DNA of 59,102 nucleotides, from assembly GCA_032718475.1 (NCBI GenBank), contig JAUCBJ010009118.1:1-59102 (forward strand), read 5' to 3'. Source of the stretch: Nemertoderma westbladi. Taxonomy: Eukaryota; Xenacoelomorpha; Nemertodermatida; Nemertodermatidae. The notes below the pieces were generated by a model, which did not search any database, was not told the DNA's origin, and saw only the letters and a list, made by a program, of their open reading frames with translations. Below are positions 30,428 to 41,959 of the stretch, in pieces (within the stretch, counting starts at the first letter, position 1; each line of letters opens with the position of its first letter). The translations under genes and the position numbers were made by a program.

Positions 30428-32431
30428 TCATTTCTCTAATGTCTCCAGCGCCTCATGCGCGTTTTGACCGATTAATATTTGTACTCCATGATAATCGGTG
30501 TCGAATCTAGGGATGTTAAGTTGTTGGACATGATCATCTTCGTCCCAATTATAAGGTTCCACTTGGGTGGTAGCGAAGTTCTTTATTGCCACCATTTTGA
30601 CTGACCTTATACTGTATTCTCCTAGTTTATCCTGTGGAGTGGACAACTCACCTATATAATAGTCGGCAGCTACAGTAGAATTCCAAACCTGCATGATCCC
30701 TGACATGTTTAGCTTGGTTCGGAACTTGGGTTGTCCAGCAAAGATGACTTCGGCTAGTTCTTTATCGATGAATGTTCCTGTGCTACCGGAGTCCAGGAGG
30801 GCGTTCACTATATAGCTCTTCTGAGGTCCGTGGACCCGTAACTGGACTACAGGAAATTCTCGGATTCCTATATTGGAAGTTGGCGTTTTCCAAGATGGTT
30901 GTTGATCAGAAGTAGTTAAGGTAAGGTCGCTGTCTGTGTCTTTCTCATGCACGAGTGCTCGATACACTGCGGTGGTGTTTATTAGGTAACAGGATTCGTT
31001 TTGGTCGGAGAACTCGTCCGTATAGAATCCTTCCATCTCAGATTGATCAGTGTCGTTCACATCACTGAATTGGACATGTAGTTCGGACTCACTTACCTGA
31101 CTCGGGCTGTTTCGTTCGAATTCCGTGTGCAACAAGATATGATGTTTTGCGCCGCACTTTGCACACCTTGCGTCGGAGTAACAGGTTCGCCGTTGGTGTC
31201 CTCGTCTGAGGCAATTATAACACAACCGCTTATCCCACATGACTTCACGTCTATCCTTTAGTGATTTCCTCAGGAATTTATCACACGCATTTAAACGGTG
31301 GGGCCCGTCGCACAGCACACATTTCGGCTTGATGTTACTTACTTTAACCTGTGCTATGTGGTGCACACTTGTTCTTTCCTCGGGCTTTCTCACCTGAATT
31401 CTTTTAGGAGACGTAGGAGGGGTTTTTTGTACCGGTTCCCTTCTGTCATTGGGTCGAGACTTGGATTTACTTACCTGATCTTTAGGCATTTTATTGACAT
31501 AATAAGACCTGTCAGTGTCTTTCCCGCTGTCCTCTCCTTGAGAGGTTTGGCTTTCACCGTCGTCGGTATAACATAGTGGTGTTACCCTTCTCCTAGAAAC
31601 GGGTTTCTCACTTACCTTACTTTCCGCTGTCTTCTCTCTGGACTGCTTTATGAGCTGTAATTTCACCTCGCTATCCAAGAATGACATGAGATCAGCCATG
31701 GTAGGGTCTCGTTGTTGTTGTTCCATCATGTATAACACTTTCTTGTCCCAGCGTGTACCTACTCCACCCTTCGGTAAAGTAGAAGCCACTGCTCTAATAA
31801 CCATAGCACTCTGATACTCATGAGACTTACCTAGCCAATCTAATTGTCTGCAGATCTCCTGAATTTCATCGGAAAACTCTATAATCCCGCTGCTAATAAA
31901 CTTTCGGGGCGCTACCAACTTTGCATACAAATACCCAGCTATGTTATTCCTATTACCATACCTGATGTTTAGTGTATCCCAAACTTGTCTTAATCCGTCT
32001 GGATGTCCAATAAACCTTAACGCCATTAACTTGGGAGGTCCTTCCAAGCACTCGATGAGGAATCTAAGTTTCTCTCCATTAGATAGTACAGAGTTCTGTA
32101 TGTTATCTTTGTAATATTCATTAAAAGGTAACCATTTCATCTCATCTCCATTGAACTTGACGATCTCTCCCACCTTTACCGCTTGCCGGGCTTCGGTTCT
32201 AGCCATTTGACGCGTAAAACTTTCTTGGGCCATCGTGTTATTTAATATTGAGTTATCGGTATATAAATTTCTCGGATTATGATCTGGTCTATAGGGAATA
32301 TCATTATCAACAGGTCTATAATTACCCTTAATAGGGTTCACTATAGGAGTTTCTACTTCGCTAGCAGTATAGATGCGTGTAGGCTCCACACCTTGCGCAT
32401 GAGATACTTCAGACCTAACAGGTTGACACAT
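30428..32431 (-). CDS. BEL/Pao gag-protease polyprotein
   Basis: A 667-residue frame starting MCQPVRSEVS. Residues about 85-270 match the gag-like region of BEL/Pao elements (FNGDEMKWLPFNEYYKDNI, LEGPPKLMALRF, RYGNRNNIAGYLYAKL). A basic Ser/Lys linker follows, then three zinc knuckles: C371-C383, C404-C417 (CYNCLRRGHQRRTC) and C423-H434 (CAKCGAKHHILLH). The aspartic protease follows with ALLDSGSTGTFID, catalytic D547. The proteins would package element RNA and process the polyprotein. The frame ends in TGA and continues in frame into the pol remnant, so the stop is either a mutation or a regulated read-through. Fewer than usual downstream domains remain. Confidence 0.88.
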   Translation of the reverse strand: MCQPVRSEVSHAQGVEPTRIYTASEVETPIVNPIKGNYRPVDNDIPYRPDHNPRNLYTDNSILNNTMAQESFTRQMARTEARQAVKVGEIVKFNGDEMKWLPFNEYYKDNIQNSVLSNGEKLRFLIECLEGPPKLMALRFIGHPDGLRQVWDTLNIRYGNRNNIAGYLYAKLVAPRKFISSGIIEFSDEIQEICRQLDWLGKSHEYQSAMVIRAVASTLPKGGVGTRWDKKVLYMMEQQQRDPTMADLMSFLDSEVKLQLIKQSREKTAESKVSEKPVSRRRVTPLCYTDDGESQTSQGEDSGKDTDRSYYVNKMPKDQVSKSKSRPNDRREPVQKTPPTSPKRIQVRKPEERTSVHHIAQVKVSNIKPKCVLCDGPHRLNACDKFLRKSLKDRREVMWDKRLCYNCLRRGHQRRTCYSDARCAKCGAKHHILLHTEFERNSPSQVSESELHVQFSDVNDTDQSEMEGFYTDEFSDQNESCYLINTTAVYRALVHEKDTDSDLTLTTSDQQPSWKTPTSNIGIREFPVVQLRVHGPQKSYIVNALLDSGSTGTFIDKELAEVIFAGQPKFRTKLNMSGIMQVWNSTVAADYYIGELSTPQDKLGEYSIRSVKMVAIKNFATTQVEPYNWDEDDHVQQLNIPRFDTDYHGVQILIGQNAHEALETLEK

Positions 32432-33633
32432 TGTTACAGGGGGTGGTGGTATCGCTTACGTCCTTCTGGGCTCCTCCCCGAGGCGCACCAACGAGGCGGA
32501 CGCTTTTCCACTACCCCTGGGGCCAGTCCGACTCCGTTTTTATCAGACCGGGCCGGAGGGTAGCCCGATGCTTCCCGGGTTCAATTTTCAATCCCCCGAT
32601 CACACCGGCACAGCTCGTCGTGTGTAGCCGAACGAAGTAGAAAAATTCGCCTACTGTCAACTTACTGTGGCCTGACTGTACATTGAGCCAACTCAGAGTG
32701 TCAACCGGCGGGTGGACCAGTCGATAGCGATCGAGCATCAAGGTCGCCCTTGAGCCAAACCGACGGTCTTGTCCCAAGTGGGCTTGCGCTACCCAACATG
32801 GAATATTGACCGTTTTCACCCGCCTCGCCGGCAGTATTGAGGGGAAGTCGGTTCCGCAAACAATACTGACTAGCTCGAAAGCTAGGAACAAGTAACCACT
32901 TACCAGTCACTGTACACGTGTACTCAATAGATGCTCACGAAATCAAGTACACAACAGTAAACACAAATCTGACGCATACCACGCACACACAGAGGACATA
33001 ATCGGGGAGGACAAAATCGGTGACAAAATCAGAGGGGACAAAATTGTATAGACTGATAAAGAGTCTAGAGTACCTTATTTTGCCGTCAGGGCAAAATAAC
33101 TTTGTGTGCACAAAGTATGCTGGGGCGCAGTAAAGATATGGTCCTACTAATACCAGCGGCGTCTGGACCAACCAGCAAGGGTTCCCATACTCACTCGCAG
33201 TGGCCATACATACACTCACGTATACCACGTACACACACAAACCACAGATTCCAGAGTATCATTCACTCGGACCACACTACAACACCAACCCCTCCTTGCA
33301 GCCGATATTCCGGGTGCCACCTCCATTCCAATAGTAGTACCAACAGAATCATCAGGAACCTGTCCATTCCGATGCAACACCTCCATTCCAATAGTGCTAC
33401 CCTGGGAAAAGACACGTTTTGGCAACCGATTGGAGACAGTAAAGAGTCTGGTCAACTCATACATACCACACATAGACCTACCACATAAACCACATAAACC
33501 ACATATCACACTAAGCCACCACCCGTACTGTGTACAGGACTGGCAGTACGGCAACAGGCCGACTAGACGGTACCACGGCACCATGTTAATTCATGGTTCG
33601 CGAGACACGAGGGCCTTCAGTAACTCCCCTGCA
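32432..33633 (-). other. Spacer between the two gag-side ORFs
   Basis: About 1.2 kb with only short frames. It holds a duplicated segment CACCTCCATTCCAATAGT (near 33319 and 33380), three GGACAAAAT words (33005-33045), and the palindrome ACTTTGTG-TG-CACAAAGT near 33091-33108. A donor-like AAGGAGGTGAGGT near the end of the upstream ORF (about 33705) raises the possibility that this spacer is spliced out; this is not established. Confidence 0.4.
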
Positions 33634-35289
33634 CTATATACACAATTTAACGTGTCCCCAGACCCTCACGAGCCCGCCGCCGCCTGTTAGGGGCACCCCT
33701 ATAGAGACCTCACCTCCTTGGGCACCCCTTTGTGTATTTACTAATTTATCGCATTCTAGCGCGATACTTTGCTGCACTTCTTGCAACTCTAGCCTACTTT
33801 CCCTTACTGTGCCTTTGAATTGTTGAACAGTCTCCTGCATCTGTCCGAGCAGGAGATCCATCCCCCGTCGTCTCTCATCCACCCATTCGACCGCCGAAGC
33901 GGGATTCGCCAACGTTGTAGCGGGCGGACGAGGGACAACGGGCGACAAATCATGAATATTTCGGTCGGAGTCTAGGGTATGAACTGTCTCACGGACTGTT
34001 CTGCTGGGCACAGGTAGCTTAGTGCTGTGCAAAGGGAATTGAGAAGTAGGTTCAGGGAGTACAGGTGTCTCTACGACCGAAAGGGTGGCTTCGGGAACAG
34101 GCCTAATTATTTCAGGCTCATCTACTATAGTAGGGAGTCTCTCTATTGTAATTGTTTGGTCTGTGGGTTCTGTACTACCTAAGTTGGTGTTATTTAGTTG
34201 CCTTCTAACAGCTGGAGGCAAATCAGGCAATTTCTGACGGTGGAATGTTCTTTTGCGTCTGCTTAGATGAGATCTATTTCCTTTGCCTTCAGTGTCGGTG
34301 GTATCGCCTTCCTCAGATGATGTATATCCCTGTCTTTTGGGAGTAGATCGATTCATCATCTGCATATTACTAGCTGTTAACTGTTTATTTATGCAGTCTT
34401 GATTCTCCTGAATATTTTCCAATTCCAATTGGGCAATCTCTTCAGCCGCTATCCGCTCCGCTTCTGCCGCTGCCTTTGTCGCTTTTCTTTCCCTTTCGGT
34501 TGCCTTTCTTTTCGCTTCTGTCTCTGCCGCTGCCGCTTTTCTTTCCGCTTCGGCTGCCTTACTTTCCTCTTCGGCTGCCTTCCTTTCGGCTTCTGCAGCT
34601 GCTACTGCTGCTTTCTTTCTGTCTTCTATGCGTTTTTTCTTAACCCTTTCTTCTTGGTCTCTAGCGATGCGGAGTTGTTCATCGAATTTAGCTTGGTTCG
34701 CCGCTAACCTATCCACATCAATTGCGTCCAACACAAGCTGGGCTCCTTCACTATTAGGGCTAAGCCCCTCTAGTCTTCTCCTCAACTCTTCATCTCCTAC
34801 AAAACGTTGATAGTCTGACAGATAGATGTCAATGGCATCCCTCTTATGCGGTTTCTCTGCCGTCGCTTCACTTTCCACTTGGGAAAAAGTAGCGTCTGTT
34901 GATTCTTCATAGGTTGGCCGTTCATCATAAACCATATCCGCCATCTTCGCTCCGCGTTCGGGCGTCCACTCAACAGTATCCGAACTACTGGAGCTGTCGG
35001 ACCGCTGAGAAATAAGTTCTTGGCTCGCGGGTTGTTGCTGTTCCGCTGCTTCTTGGTCTCGCTTGACCTGAGCTCGAGTGCCTATGATAGACCTACGATG
35101 TTGGACCAGCCTCGGTTCTGTTATTACTACTGTAGGGATGACCTTGCTTACAGTAGGAGGGGACTTGGACTTTGGTCTTAGACGCTCAATACTCTTAGCT
35201 GAGTCCCAGATCTTTTTAAGACCCTGTCTAACACTCATTCTAGCACTTTCTAAGAGGCTATCTGACAATGTTTGTTTTGTGTCAGACAT
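33634..35289 (-). CDS. N-terminal gag-like coiled-coil protein of the BEL/Pao element
   Basis: 551 residues from ATG at 35289. The N-terminus is basic with Ser-rich low complexity (about 100-115). Residues about 205-300 are an almost pure Ala/Glu/Lys/Arg heptad-like helix (EAERKAAEEESKAAEAERKA), predicted as a long coiled coil. The middle and C-terminal parts are Pro/Thr-rich. It sits between the leader and the zinc-knuckle gag frame of the same element, so it is inferred to be the structural (multimerising) part of gag. I do not recognise it as a cellular gene. The last roughly 30 residues (after LVNTQ) change character to Gly-rich and may be read-in past a splice donor. Confidence 0.6.
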   Translation of the reverse strand: MSDTKQTLSDSLLESARMSVRQGLKKIWDSAKSIERLRPKSKSPPTVSKVIPTVVITEPRLVQHRRSIIGTRAQVKRDQEAAEQQQPASQELISQRSDSSSSSDTVEWTPERGAKMADMVYDERPTYEESTDATFSQVESEATAEKPHKRDAIDIYLSDYQRFVGDEELRRRLEGLSPNSEGAQLVLDAIDVDRLAANQAKFDEQLRIARDQEERVKKKRIEDRKKAAVAAAEAERKAAEEESKAAEAERKAAAAETEAKRKATERERKATKAAAEAERIAAEEIAQLELENIQENQDCINKQLTASNMQMMNRSTPKRQGYTSSEEGDTTDTEGKGNRSHLSRRKRTFHRQKLPDLPPAVRRQLNNTNLGSTEPTDQTITIERLPTIVDEPEIIRPVPEATLSVVETPVLPEPTSQFPLHSTKLPVPSRTVRETVHTLDSDRNIHDLSPVVPRPPATTLANPASAVEWVDERRRGMDLLLGQMQETVQQFKGTVRESRLELQEVQQSIALECDKLVNTQRGAQGGEVSIGVPLTGGGGLVRVWGHVKLCI

Positions 35290-37475
35290 GTTTGTTTGAT
35301 TGTACAGTTGAATGCCTACTGCTATATTACAGTCTAAGCAAGTCTAGTAATTCAGCATTAACTGCTAGCCTAGTAATTAATTACCGATACTGCTACTCAG
35401 TGTAGCGTGATATATATATATAATATATTAGAATACCGGTATGCTTATGGTATATAGAAGTATTATTACAGACTAGGTTTTTCACAAAATACCGGTATAT
35501 AATTTTAGCACAAAAATATATATAAATATATAATAGGCCTATCGTGGATACCGGTATGCAGTTTACACTTATAGTATATATAAGTATAATTATTAACTAA
35601 AATTAATTACAGAATACCGGTATGATTTCAACCTAAAATTTATAGAAATAAATATAATAAGCCTATTGTAAATACCGGTATGTCAATTATTTTAGAATAA
35701 TTGAATTTCTGAATTTTAAGGGTTACTTGGTTACTTTAACTTACTTTATTACCGTTATTTAAGCAGTAGTCCAACTGATATTGAGACCTAATTGTTGTAT
35801 GGCAGGCCTACTATTTATAAATCGTTTGAGTTGATTTATAATATATATACCCGTTTTAATGGGTTTTGTCAATGTTTGAAATAAATGTTATTATTTCTGG
35901 GGAGTAATCACTACACAAAGCGGTGCGCTTTCAGTGAAGTGTTACTTATAGGACACTAAAACAAATAATTCTAATTTACCTAAGTTACTTAATACTACAA
36001 ATTACGTACGATTCGGGTTGAGATTACAATCTCTAAATAAACACAAAAATTTACAAAAAACACAAAATACGAATTTTTAGGGTAATTTTACAAGAAGTCT
36101 ACAAACCAGCCTAACAAAGGGTTAGAAATCTGGTTATTACAACGGACAGGGTACTGCGGTATTTGAAAATAATACGTAGTAGTAAATACACTGCGTTGTC
36201 CAGATAGGAAAATACCACCGCCTGACGACCTATAGCCGTATCGCTATAGGTACTACGTTATGTATCACGGAGTGTCCCTACCTAGAAGTTAATAGAGCTA
36301 ATCGAACATGCCTATCAACCACTTTACAACACAAATATAATGCCTACACTAATTACTTTCGGAAAGCACTGTACACTAAACCCTAAATTAGGTACGAGTA
36401 CTTGTACAACATATAATCAGTAGTTAAATATACTTGAACAGCTAAAAGAACCACGGCATCTGCTGGAGTGACCGGTGCACAAAATCACCAGTCTTTACCT
36501 ACGCCAAGCAGCCCGTGTAGTACCGGGGTTAGTTTAACTATAACGGTATGTATAACAAACACAATTACTGTAGGAACAAACTTGGGGATATGAATGTTGC
36601 GAATAATCGCATAAACTCTGAATAATAAATATTACGCTACGCGTACAAACTACTCAAACAAAATGCAGACCAAATACTGACAGACTACTATCAAGCCTAA
36701 ATAAACTACAGGACATGCAGACTCCGAAATGATTAGGTAGTATGCGTTCTAACCCAGTAGTACGACTTATTCTTTAGATGGGGGTTTACCTTACAGCTTT
36801 GGCTGCCCCTACTTCCTAACCGTTCTTTATCGGACAGAGGCTCTACACACACTGCAATCCTTCAGACCTAATAACAGCCAGACAACTATCCAGCCTACAA
36901 ATTATCTAAATAAATATTATACGCTACCTGTACAGACTACACAAACAAAGTACAGACTAAACGATGGCAGACTACTCTCAAGCCTAAATAAACTACAGGA
37001 CATGCAGACTCCGAAATGATTAGGTAGTATGCGTTCTAACCCAGTAGTACGACTTATTCTTTAGTTGGGGGTTTACCTTACAGCTTTGGCTGCCCCTACT
37101 TCCTAACCGTTCTTTATCGGACAGATGATCTACACACACTGCAATCCGTTCAGACTTAACAGCAATCAGACAACAGCTCAGCCTACAAATTGTCTGTACA
37201 ATCTGATCAGGCTTACACGCCTTCTGTTCAATACTGGCCTACAAACAAATAAAACTTGACAGAAATAAGTAAAAATCTCAATAAAAAACCAGGGCTGCAG
37301 TCCCTGATTAATTATTAAGGCCTACCGGTATATAATTATCAAAATCGAATAATACTGCTGTACCTGTACTGCTGTATGTACCGGTCCGGGTGGTTAGGTA
37401 GTCAGGCCTACTTGGTACCGGTTGCCGGTACTTCAGCTTTATTGCCTACTGCAATACAGAAGCAATATCCGTTAT
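35290..37475 (-). other. 5' leader of the BEL/Pao element
   Basis: 2.2 kb without coding. Two internal repeats stand out: five copies of ATACCGGTAT within 35431-35690, and a duplication of about 165 bp (36681-36845 and 36969-37132, offset 288 bp) beginning near ACTACAGGACATGCAGACTCC. The bases next to the 5' LTR on the minus strand (ATAACGGATATTGC) should hold the primer-binding site, but I cannot match a tRNA to it. Confidence 0.55.
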
Positions 37476-38664
37476 TGTTCGCGCTTTCAGACCTTTGGCA
37501 GTTTAACCCGCCAAATTAGGATGTCTTCTAGATAATAAATCACTTTTAGCCTCTGACAAGTATTTGATTCACTACACTAATCGAAACCAATCGGTGCGCG
37601 ATCATTCACCCGCTGGATATACCCGGGAGATTGGGTTCGACGGCTTAATCGTATTGCTATGTAAGCCTAATGTATTATTCGACTGACAGTATTATATAAT
37701 CTCTGACAATATTATTCACCTTCGGGGAATATTAACAGTTCCTTTAGGACGTGGCGCTCTATCTATAAACAGAGTTATGACTTAAACTACTCACAACGAT
37801 ATGGCTTAGTTACAATTCACATATATGGCGCATTCTTTAGGAAATGCTTCATTATCAGTCTCACTCATACACAACGCTGCACAATACTGCACACTAATCT
37901 GCCGATCTTCATTGATTTTAGTCACATATAAAAGGAACACAGACCGACTCATGTAGGGTCTATCGAATAACATTAGATTCACTTCAAACCACTTTAACAT
38001 AAGTCGCAATCGTTATATATAACCTGTCTCTCTTACCTTCGGTATATCAAGAATATTGGGTTTTCGGGGTTATTTCTTGTTATTCCAAATATAATAATTC
38101 ATCAACCATATTATGAAGAACCGACAGTAAATAGCAGTATAACAATATAAAAGTATGCACAGGTTGTTTGATTAGGTATGGTATGTTATGATAATGGATA
38201 TATGTCCTTATAATTAAGCCTACTAGTGTAAGGCTAAAGCAGAAAAGCACAAAATACTCCAAAGCCATTCTTCCTTGGCTCAGGACTGAATGATAACACT
38301 GCCCATAATGCATTACGTGATTTCTCGGAAATTTCTGTACAAGAGCCATAAAAACGCTCTGATTGGTTGACTGAACTGAGAGATGCCGTAGAACAAAGAA
38401 AATCGACACGTATGAATATCAGCTGCTAACCGTCGTCATAGTAACTACTGTTCAAGAGTATCTCGCTTCTTTTGCGTCACGGAATTGCCATAGAATCATC
38501 AACTATGCCTTCCACAGTACACATACGGAAGAAATAGCTCTTAGATCCTCTAAAAACACCGATACAGCAATAATACGGCCTCTTACGCCTATTAAACCAA
38601 CTACAGAGTATTTTACGGGAAAAATAAGGAAAAATAACCGGGCAATTCAGCAAAAGCTTTTACA
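37476..38664 (-). repeat. BEL/Pao 5' LTR (copy A)
   Basis: It matches 25818-27024 end to end, with a divergent block near 38130-38215. Ends TG...CA. The substitution load between the two LTRs shows the insertion is not recent. Confidence 0.9.
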
Positions 38665-40208
38665 GACTGTATCACAAAATCAGGTTTTGAGAAATTTACC
38701 CACACCACCAATCAATCAAAGAAAGGGGGACAGTACGTGTTCACCCCTTTTAATCTCCCCCCCCCCCCCCCCCCACCCCTCCCAACCACCAATACATAAC
38801 CGCGACATCTACCACCCACGGAAGGGTAGCACGAACTTATTTCCAATCGCACGTTAAATATGCTAAGCCAGGTGGTTTATAGGAAAGTAATAAACGCAGT
38901 GCTCGTTTTCATTATAAGCCTCTTTGCGTTCGTCCTGTTTTGTATTTAAATATATTTCTTAAACGCAGGCTAGGACGATCTTTATAATAATAATAACTAG
39001 GGATGCGATCAATATGTGAAGCCAGGTGGTTTATATAATAATTTAGTCAACGCAGTACTCGTCTTCATTATATGCCTCGTTGCACTCGTCGCTTGTCCTG
39101 TTTGGTCATAAAATATTTTTCCTAAACGCAGACCGACGATCTTTATTCAGTTATAACTATGTGAAGTTTCGAAACTGTGCGAGTAACTGTTGATACATCT
39201 ATGTGGAGATGTGTGATATGTGGAGATGTATGATACAACGCCAACGCATCTTATGCCGATGTAGTAATATGGGTATTGAAATAATATTAATCAATGTACA
39301 CTCTTAAAGCCGCAGCGAAAAAATTTAGCTAATTTCCTAGGTTACATATAAGATAATAATATTATTTTTAAGAACATTAATTTTACTACTTTGCAAAAAT
39401 TCAATTAAAAAATAACCAGACTATACGTTGTGGAATAAACTATTTCAGAAGCCTACAACAGCCATGCCATGGATGGTATTTATGTTATTATATCTGTCAT
39501 TTACCTGAGATAGCAATACAACACTTATAGTAGAGTCAATAGGAATTGGAATACAGGAAGGATGTTAGGATGTTGGATTTAAAGAATGCTGTCTGGGCTG
39601 GAATAGCAATACTGGTTGCCTATTACAATTCCTCTCTGGTTAGTCTACAGCCACAACTCCCACCCAGCTAGCTCCACACCAGCAGAGACTTGACCAATAA
39701 TCATTCCCAGCAACTGCTGCCTTACACACACATCCTTCCATCTATGTACCAGCATGTTGCCCAATAAATGAGCAGTATTTTTTAATGAGAATCAATTTTT
39801 TACGCCGTTTTAATTACTTTAGATCAATTAAAGACACAATTATTAAAGCAAATCACTTGAACTAATAAAAAACTATAATAGAAAGGCGTATGTGGATTAC
39901 ATCTGTATAATTTTTAAGTATAATTATTTAAATCTTATACTGTAAAACAATTAATTTCCTTTAAAAGGCAGGTTGAAAATGGTGTTTTTACCGTAATCAA
40001 CTTAATTAACTAATTAACTGCTATTATCTTAGCTTCTCGAAGGCCACACGGAAATTCTACTTGGAAAATTTCTAAACTTTTGCCAAACAACATGTGTACA
40101 AAGTTTGGATAGATTTCATCAAAGATTGGCCGAGTTATTAACGTTTAAAATTGAACACGACAGAACGACAGAACGACAGGTTGATTAATGGTACCACTAC
40201 ACTAAGGC
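38665..40208. other. Non-coding region with a two-copy 155-bp repeat
   Basis: A poly-C run lies at 38757-38774. Two diverged tandem copies of about 155 bp (38861-39015, 39017-39170) share GCCAGGTGGTTTATA, AACGCAGT.CTCGT and ACGATCTTTAT. GTGGAGATGT words recur near 39202-39230. The rest is AT-rich with no gene seen. Confidence 0.6.
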
Positions 40209-40493
40209 TCACTCACTTCGTGGCTCGCCCCACATATTTTTGAATTCACTGGTTGGGCCGTCGCTCCAAAGAATCAAACTACTCGGTGGATTATATTTAT
40301 AGATATCTGACAAATTAAGATCCAGATAATGAGCTACCTCATTTTTATACTTGTCCTTCGAATCAGAACATACAAGATAAGTGTTCTGACATTTTCCACT
40401 ATTGAAGTGTGCTCCAGTAATAAATAGTGAAACACATTGGCGTGACCATAGAGCTGATTGGGGTTCATCCTGGTATTCGCAATTGTATGACAT
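40209..40493 (-). pseudogene. Transposase-like fragment
   Basis: 95 codons reading QSALWSRQCVSLFITGAHF, NTYLVCSDSKDKYK, LNLSDIYKYNPP and LILWSDGPTSEFKN. From memory, the pattern W-S-x5-LF, ...VSD...DK, then WSDG..S.FKN occurs in a family of transposon-encoded proteins of invertebrates. Both ends are missing; the frame ends SE* soon after and starts without a domain boundary. It lies next to the inverted-repeat element at 40515 and may belong to an unrelated older insertion. Confidence 0.55.
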
Positions 40494-40514
40494 AGCGAAG
40501 TCAAACTAAAGAAT

Positions 40515-41704
40515 GGGTGTAAACGTTACTCCGACAGCTGACAACCGACAACTGACACCAGAGAACCGACAGAAAACAACTGAGGGCAGACAACTCACAG
40601 TAGACAACCGACATGAGAAAACCGACAGAAAACAACTGAGGGCAGACAACTCACAGTAGACAACCGACATGAGAAAACCGACAGAAAACAACTGAAAGCA
40701 GACAACTCACAGTAGACAACCGACATGAGAAAACAACTGAGGGCAGACAACTCACAGTAGACAACCGACATGAGAAAACCGACAGAAAACAACTGAGGGC
40801 AGACAACTCACAGTAGACAACCGACATGAGAAAACCGACACGACAGAAAATTACTGAGGGCAGACAACTCACAGTAGACAACCGACATGAGAAAACCGAC
40901 AGAAAACTACTGAGGGCAGACAACTCACAGTAGACAACCGACATGAGAAAACCGACAGAAAACAACTGAGGGCAGACAACTCACAGTAGACAACGGACAT
41001 GAGAAAACCGACAGAAAACAACTGAGGGCAAATAACTCACAGTAGACAACCGACATGAGAAAACCCACAGAAAACAACTGAGGGCAGACAACTCACAGTA
41101 GACAACAGACATGAGAAAACCGACAGAAAACAACTGAGGGCAGACAACTCACAGTAGACAACGGACATGAGAAAACCGACAGAAAACAACTGAGGGCAAA
41201 TAAATCACAGTAGACAACCGACATGAGAAAACCGACAGAAAACAACTGAGGGCAGACAATTCACAGTAGACAACCGACATGAGAAAACCGACACGACAGA
41301 AAATTACTGAGGGCAGACAACTCACAGTAGACAACCGACATGAGAAAACCGACAGAAAACTACTGAGGGCAGACAACTCACAGTAGACAACCGACATGAG
41401 AAAACCGACAGAAAACAACTGAGGGCAGACAACTCACAGTAGACAACGGACATGAGAAAACCGACAGAAAACAACTGAGGGCAGACAACTCACAGTAGAC
41501 AACCGACATGAGAAAACCGTCAGAAAACAACTGCGGGTAGACAACTGACAGAAGACAACCGACATAAGAAATCCGACCTATCACACAATGGCAGCCGACA
41601 ATAGACCACATATTGAGTAAGAGATCTATGTATCTGCTGATGGTTCTCGGTTGTCTGATGTCAGTTGTGGGCTGTCAGCTGTCGTTGTAACGTTTACGCC
41701 CCTG
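40515..41704. mobile_element. Inverted-repeat element with internal minisatellite
   Basis: The left end (GGGTGTAAACGTTACTCCGA) and the reverse complement of the right end (GGGGCGTAAACGTTACAACG) match over about 52 bp with roughly 8 differences. The interior is almost wholly a 56-bp tandem array. The right terminus CGCCCCTG would read CAGGGGCG inverted, a hAT-like start. The target duplication is not clear; AAGAA occurs at both edges. There is no coding capacity, so it is non-autonomous. Confidence 0.75.
40548..41575. repeat. 56-bp minisatellite, about 18 copies
   Basis: The unit contains GACAGAAAACAACTGAGGGC and CTCACAGTAGACAACCGACA. It is itself built from the short word ACAAC(T/C)GACA that makes up the flanking terminal repeats, so the array seems to have grown out of the terminal repeat. 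One unit has a 14-bp deletion (about 40733); two carry a CGACA insertion (40848, 41288). The reverse-strand frames of repeated SVVYCELSAL are artefacts. Confidence 0.95.
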
Positions 41705-41959
41705 AAGAATAGATTTATTATCCCTATTTAGCTTGAATTCAGGTGACTGTATCCTTTTAACTCTAACATGCTCTTGAAACTCCGCTATGTTCTCAACAAG
41801 TTGATCCCGAGCTTTTCCTATACAACCATTCACTTCGACACTGACAAGGCGACCTTCATTGTCCTTTGCTGCAAGCTACGTACCACGCTATATATTTCTT
41901 ATAGTGTATATATCCTGTTTCATCATTTTTGCTACACAACCACAACCCTCAGAACTAAA

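Larger units (their letters stand above)
25818..38664 (-). mobile_element. BEL/Pao LTR retrotransposon, internally deleted
   Basis: Two related repeats of about 1.2 kb (25818-27024 and 37476-38664), both with TG...CA ends, flank minus-strand gag, zinc knuckles, protease and a remnant of the region before integrase. The minus-strand order is 5' LTR (right), leader, ORF1, gag-protease, pol remnant, accessory ORFs, polypurine tract, 3' LTR (left). The reverse transcriptase, RNase H and integrase cores are not found, so the copy cannot move by itself. The flanking 5-mers (ATATG on the left, GACTG on the right) do not match as a target duplication, and the LINE broken at 25817 does not resume after 38664. 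This suggests the copy is recombinant or rearranged. Confidence 0.85.

Noticed and set aside
34399-34707. Plus-strand frame rich in Cys, Phe and Arg
   Set aside because: Antisense shadow of the Ala/Glu/Lys coiled coil of the BEL/Pao protein.
40506-41611. Cys/Ser-rich reverse frames of repeated SVVYCELSAL
   Set aside because: Artefact of the 56-bp minisatellite, with indels that break frames.
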